Source: Metaruminococcus_A sp964607135
Lineage (GTDB): Bacteria; Bacillota; Clostridia; Oscillospirales; Ruminococcaceae
Assembly (NCBI GenBank): GCA_964607135.1
Contig: CAZSIV010000005.1
Coordinates: 1-64,000 of the forward strand
Direction: 5' to 3'
Length of the DNA: 64,000 nt
The notes beneath the pieces were generated by a model. The model saw only the letters and a list, made by a program, of their open reading frames with translations, was not told the DNA's origin and did no database searches. A program made the position numbers and the translations under genes. Below, in pieces: positions 62,866 to 64,000 of the stretch. Within the stretch, counting starts at the first letter, position 1, and every line of letters begins with the position of its first letter.

Positions 62866-63219
62866 ATGAAACAGGAATCCAACAACGCTTTACTCCCGCC
62901 GATGGAATGGGAGGATTTTCAGCAAACGGAGCTTTACCATCTGCTGTTTATACGCCAGCAGTACCGAAAAGCCGTTTACCGGTTTTTGAATGCCGACGGC
63001 TTACGGGTTTTGGAATATGTTCCGAATCCTGAAAGCGTCCTGCATACGCCCTACGGTCAGGAGGATTTCGATGAAATCTGTGATTTTTTACGGTATAACG
63101 GCGTAGAGGAAAAGGACAATGCGCTACCGTCCTATATCCGCCTGTTGTCCACTAATGTGGGAAAATTCGTTGTCTACCAGCCGGGCGGAATCATACAGGG
63201 GATTCTAAATAAGCGATAA
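62866..63219 (+). CDS. Hypothetical protein of the mobile element
   Basis: A 117-residue soluble protein with no family I recognise. It is acidic, with an aromatic-rich N-terminal helix (WEDFQQTELYHLLFIRQQYRKAVYRFL) and a C-terminal GKFVVYQPGGIIQGILNK. AAAGGAATAT precedes the ATG at 62866. Codon use and AT content match the flanking element, not the GC-rich backbone. Confidence 0.6.
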   Translation: MKQESNNALLPPMEWEDFQQTELYHLLFIRQQYRKAVYRFLNADGLRVLEYVPNPESVLHTPYGQEDFDEICDFLRYNGVEEKDNALPSYIRLLSTNVGKFVVYQPGGIIQGILNKR

Positions 63220-63221
63220 GG

Positions 63222-63266
63222 AAGGCTTCAACCCCTCCGCAAAGGAAAGGTTGAAGCCTTATTTTA
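63222..63266. terminator. Bidirectional terminator between convergent genes
   Basis: AAGGCTTCAACC and GGTTGAAGCCTT form a 12-bp stem over a 15-nt loop, followed by ATTTTAATT. Confidence 0.85.
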
Positions 63267-63689
63267 ATTGATTCGCCGTACCCATAGCGGCTGATAATCC
63301 CGTATAAACAGCGGTTTTAAACAGGCGCTGTATTCCACCGGCTCAAAGGCAAGGACTTTGATATAGACGCACTTTTCCTCACTCTCTGAAAGCAGCAATT
63401 TCAACGGTTCTAAAATGGAGCAGGTACTCCTTGAGGTTTTTCGGAGCAGATGACTCCGCAAGGCAAAATCAATTTTCTTTGATTTGCCGATATACAACAG
63501 CGTTTTTTCGCTATCGTAAATGAAGTATAGCGTACCTTCCTTTTTTGGCAGAAGATCATCCGGCACAGTGAAATCCCAGTTTGCCGCATTGACAGTTTGG
63601 GGATAGGAAATTTTCGCATACTCCATACGCTCTAAAGCCGTTTTTGCCATATCATAGGCACGATTCATTTGTTGCTTGAAGTCCAGCAT
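63264..63689 (-). CDS. GIY-YIG nuclease-like protein
   Basis: A 141-residue protein. The segment LYFIYDSEKTLLYIGKSKKID with LRSHL a few residues later resembles the GIY-YIG core (here xFIY and LYIGKS), found in mobile-element endonucleases and repair proteins. Preceding it is a helical N-terminus. The start at 63689 has AGGAGG 8 nt upstream. A nuclease is common cargo of phage-like or conjugative elements. Catalytic Glu assignment is uncertain. Confidence 0.6.
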   Translation of the reverse strand: MLDFKQQMNRAYDMAKTALERMEYAKISYPQTVNAANWDFTVPDDLLPKKEGTLYFIYDSEKTLLYIGKSKKIDFALRSHLLRKTSRSTCSILEPLKLLLSESEEKCVYIKVLAFEPVEYSACLKPLFIRDYQPLWVRRIN

Positions 63690-63819
63690 AGTGAACACCT
63701 CCTCGGAGAATTATTTTTTAATAATTTTTTGTTCCGAGGCGCATGGAAATTTGCGTGGAAAAGGCCGGAAGAATTTTCCGAAAAGCCTTGTTATAATAAA
63801 ATCGCATGTAGAAAGACAG

Positions 63820-64000
63820 GTGATTAAAATCGAAAAAAAGCCGGAAAATAGCGTTTATAACGGGGTTTATGAAGCCATCAGCGAATTAATTGGTTCGGAC
63901 AACACCATCAAGCTGTACGAGCATTTTCGTGGAAGTCAGGTGAATTTTCCAACTCGCCTTTTTTCAAAAGAATTTGTATTGCGGGAGGCTTTACGCTGTT
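63820..64000 (+). CDS. Mor-family transcriptional activator-like protein (partial, runs off the end)
   Basis: The visible 60 codons from GTG 63820 read NSVYNGVYEAISELIGSDNTIKLYEHFRGSQVNFPTRLFS, closely resembling small Firmicutes Mor/C-type activators with the conserved LYEHFRGxQxxFPxRxxS block. Such genes occur in prophages and integrated elements. A TATAAT at 63792-63797 lies just upstream. The start codon is uncertain and the C-terminus lies outside the window. Confidence 0.65.
   Translation, partial: MIKIEKKPENSVYNGVYEAISELIGSDNTIKLYEHFRGSQVNFPTRLFSKEFVLREALRC

Overview
The window looks like a chromosomal segment of a spore-forming, anaerobic, plant-glycan-using gut-type Clostridia (Oscillospiraceae/Ruminococcaceae-like). 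The signs are a stage II sporulation lytic enzyme (spoIID), a cotJC coat-protein remnant, a CIRCE-controlled hrcA-grpE-dnaK-dnaJ operon, ferredoxin-type proteins, an iron alcohol dehydrogenase, and several intracellular glycoside hydrolases (two GH51, one GH36, one GH95). Most of the window is GC-rich with AGGAGG-type ribosome sites. The stretch at about 39.0-46.3 kb is clearly more AT-rich and looks acquired.

Layout. 0-6.9 kb: NAD(P)HX epimerase, citrate synthase with a membrane partner, SpoIID, an AbrB-type membrane protein. 7.4-11 kb: heterodimeric ABC exporter. 11.2-13.9 kb: GH51, rsmE, small acidic membrane protein. 14.1 kb: initiator tRNA. 14.5-15.9 kb: ArsR-controlled ferredoxin/polyferredoxin operon with two genes broken by amber codons. 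16.4-17.6 kb: Fe-ADH. 17.8-22.7 kb: heat-shock operon. 22.8-26.2 kb: Nudix, isomerase, DUF3783 and CNNM/CorC genes on the minus strand. 26.5-32.1 kb: mutY, antiporter, flavin reductase, rlmA, isomerase. 32.4-36.1 kb: HAD phosphatase, GH36, ung. 36.6-38.9 kb: cysK and galM. 39.0-46.3 kb: tyrosine recombinase, a short inverted-repeat-bounded segment carrying a promoter, and a six-gene surface-glycan operon. 46.8-54.2 kb: hemolysin III, a frameshifted NTPase, YbaK, GH95, PfkB kinase, second GH51. 54.4-61.8 kb: metallopeptidase, HD protein, trmB, frameshifted mgsA, phosphoesterase, DUF4474 protein, lipoprotein, aldo/keto reductase. 62.1-64 kb: truncated cotJC and the edge of a mobile element that runs out of the window.

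The most striking system is at 39.05-46.3 kb. A tyrosine recombinase gene is followed by two 22-bp inverted repeats (39923-39944 and 40186-40207) whose 6-bp cores are exact reverse complements. The 241-bp interior carries a good sigma-A-like promoter that now points away from the glycan operon, which starts 35 bp beyond the right repeat. This is the architecture of a phase-variable promoter switch, here apparently in the OFF orientation. A second unexplained signal is a family of composite, hairpin-rich intergenic repeats at four loci (about 26.3, 27.6, 47.5 and 55.2 kb), often headed by a TATAAT-like box. Other oddities are four in-frame TAG codons at likely Trp positions in the ferredoxin operon, a probable ATA start in nnrE, and two genes each needing a -1 shift at an A-run. 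All calls come from reading the sequence and from recalled family knowledge; no database search was run.
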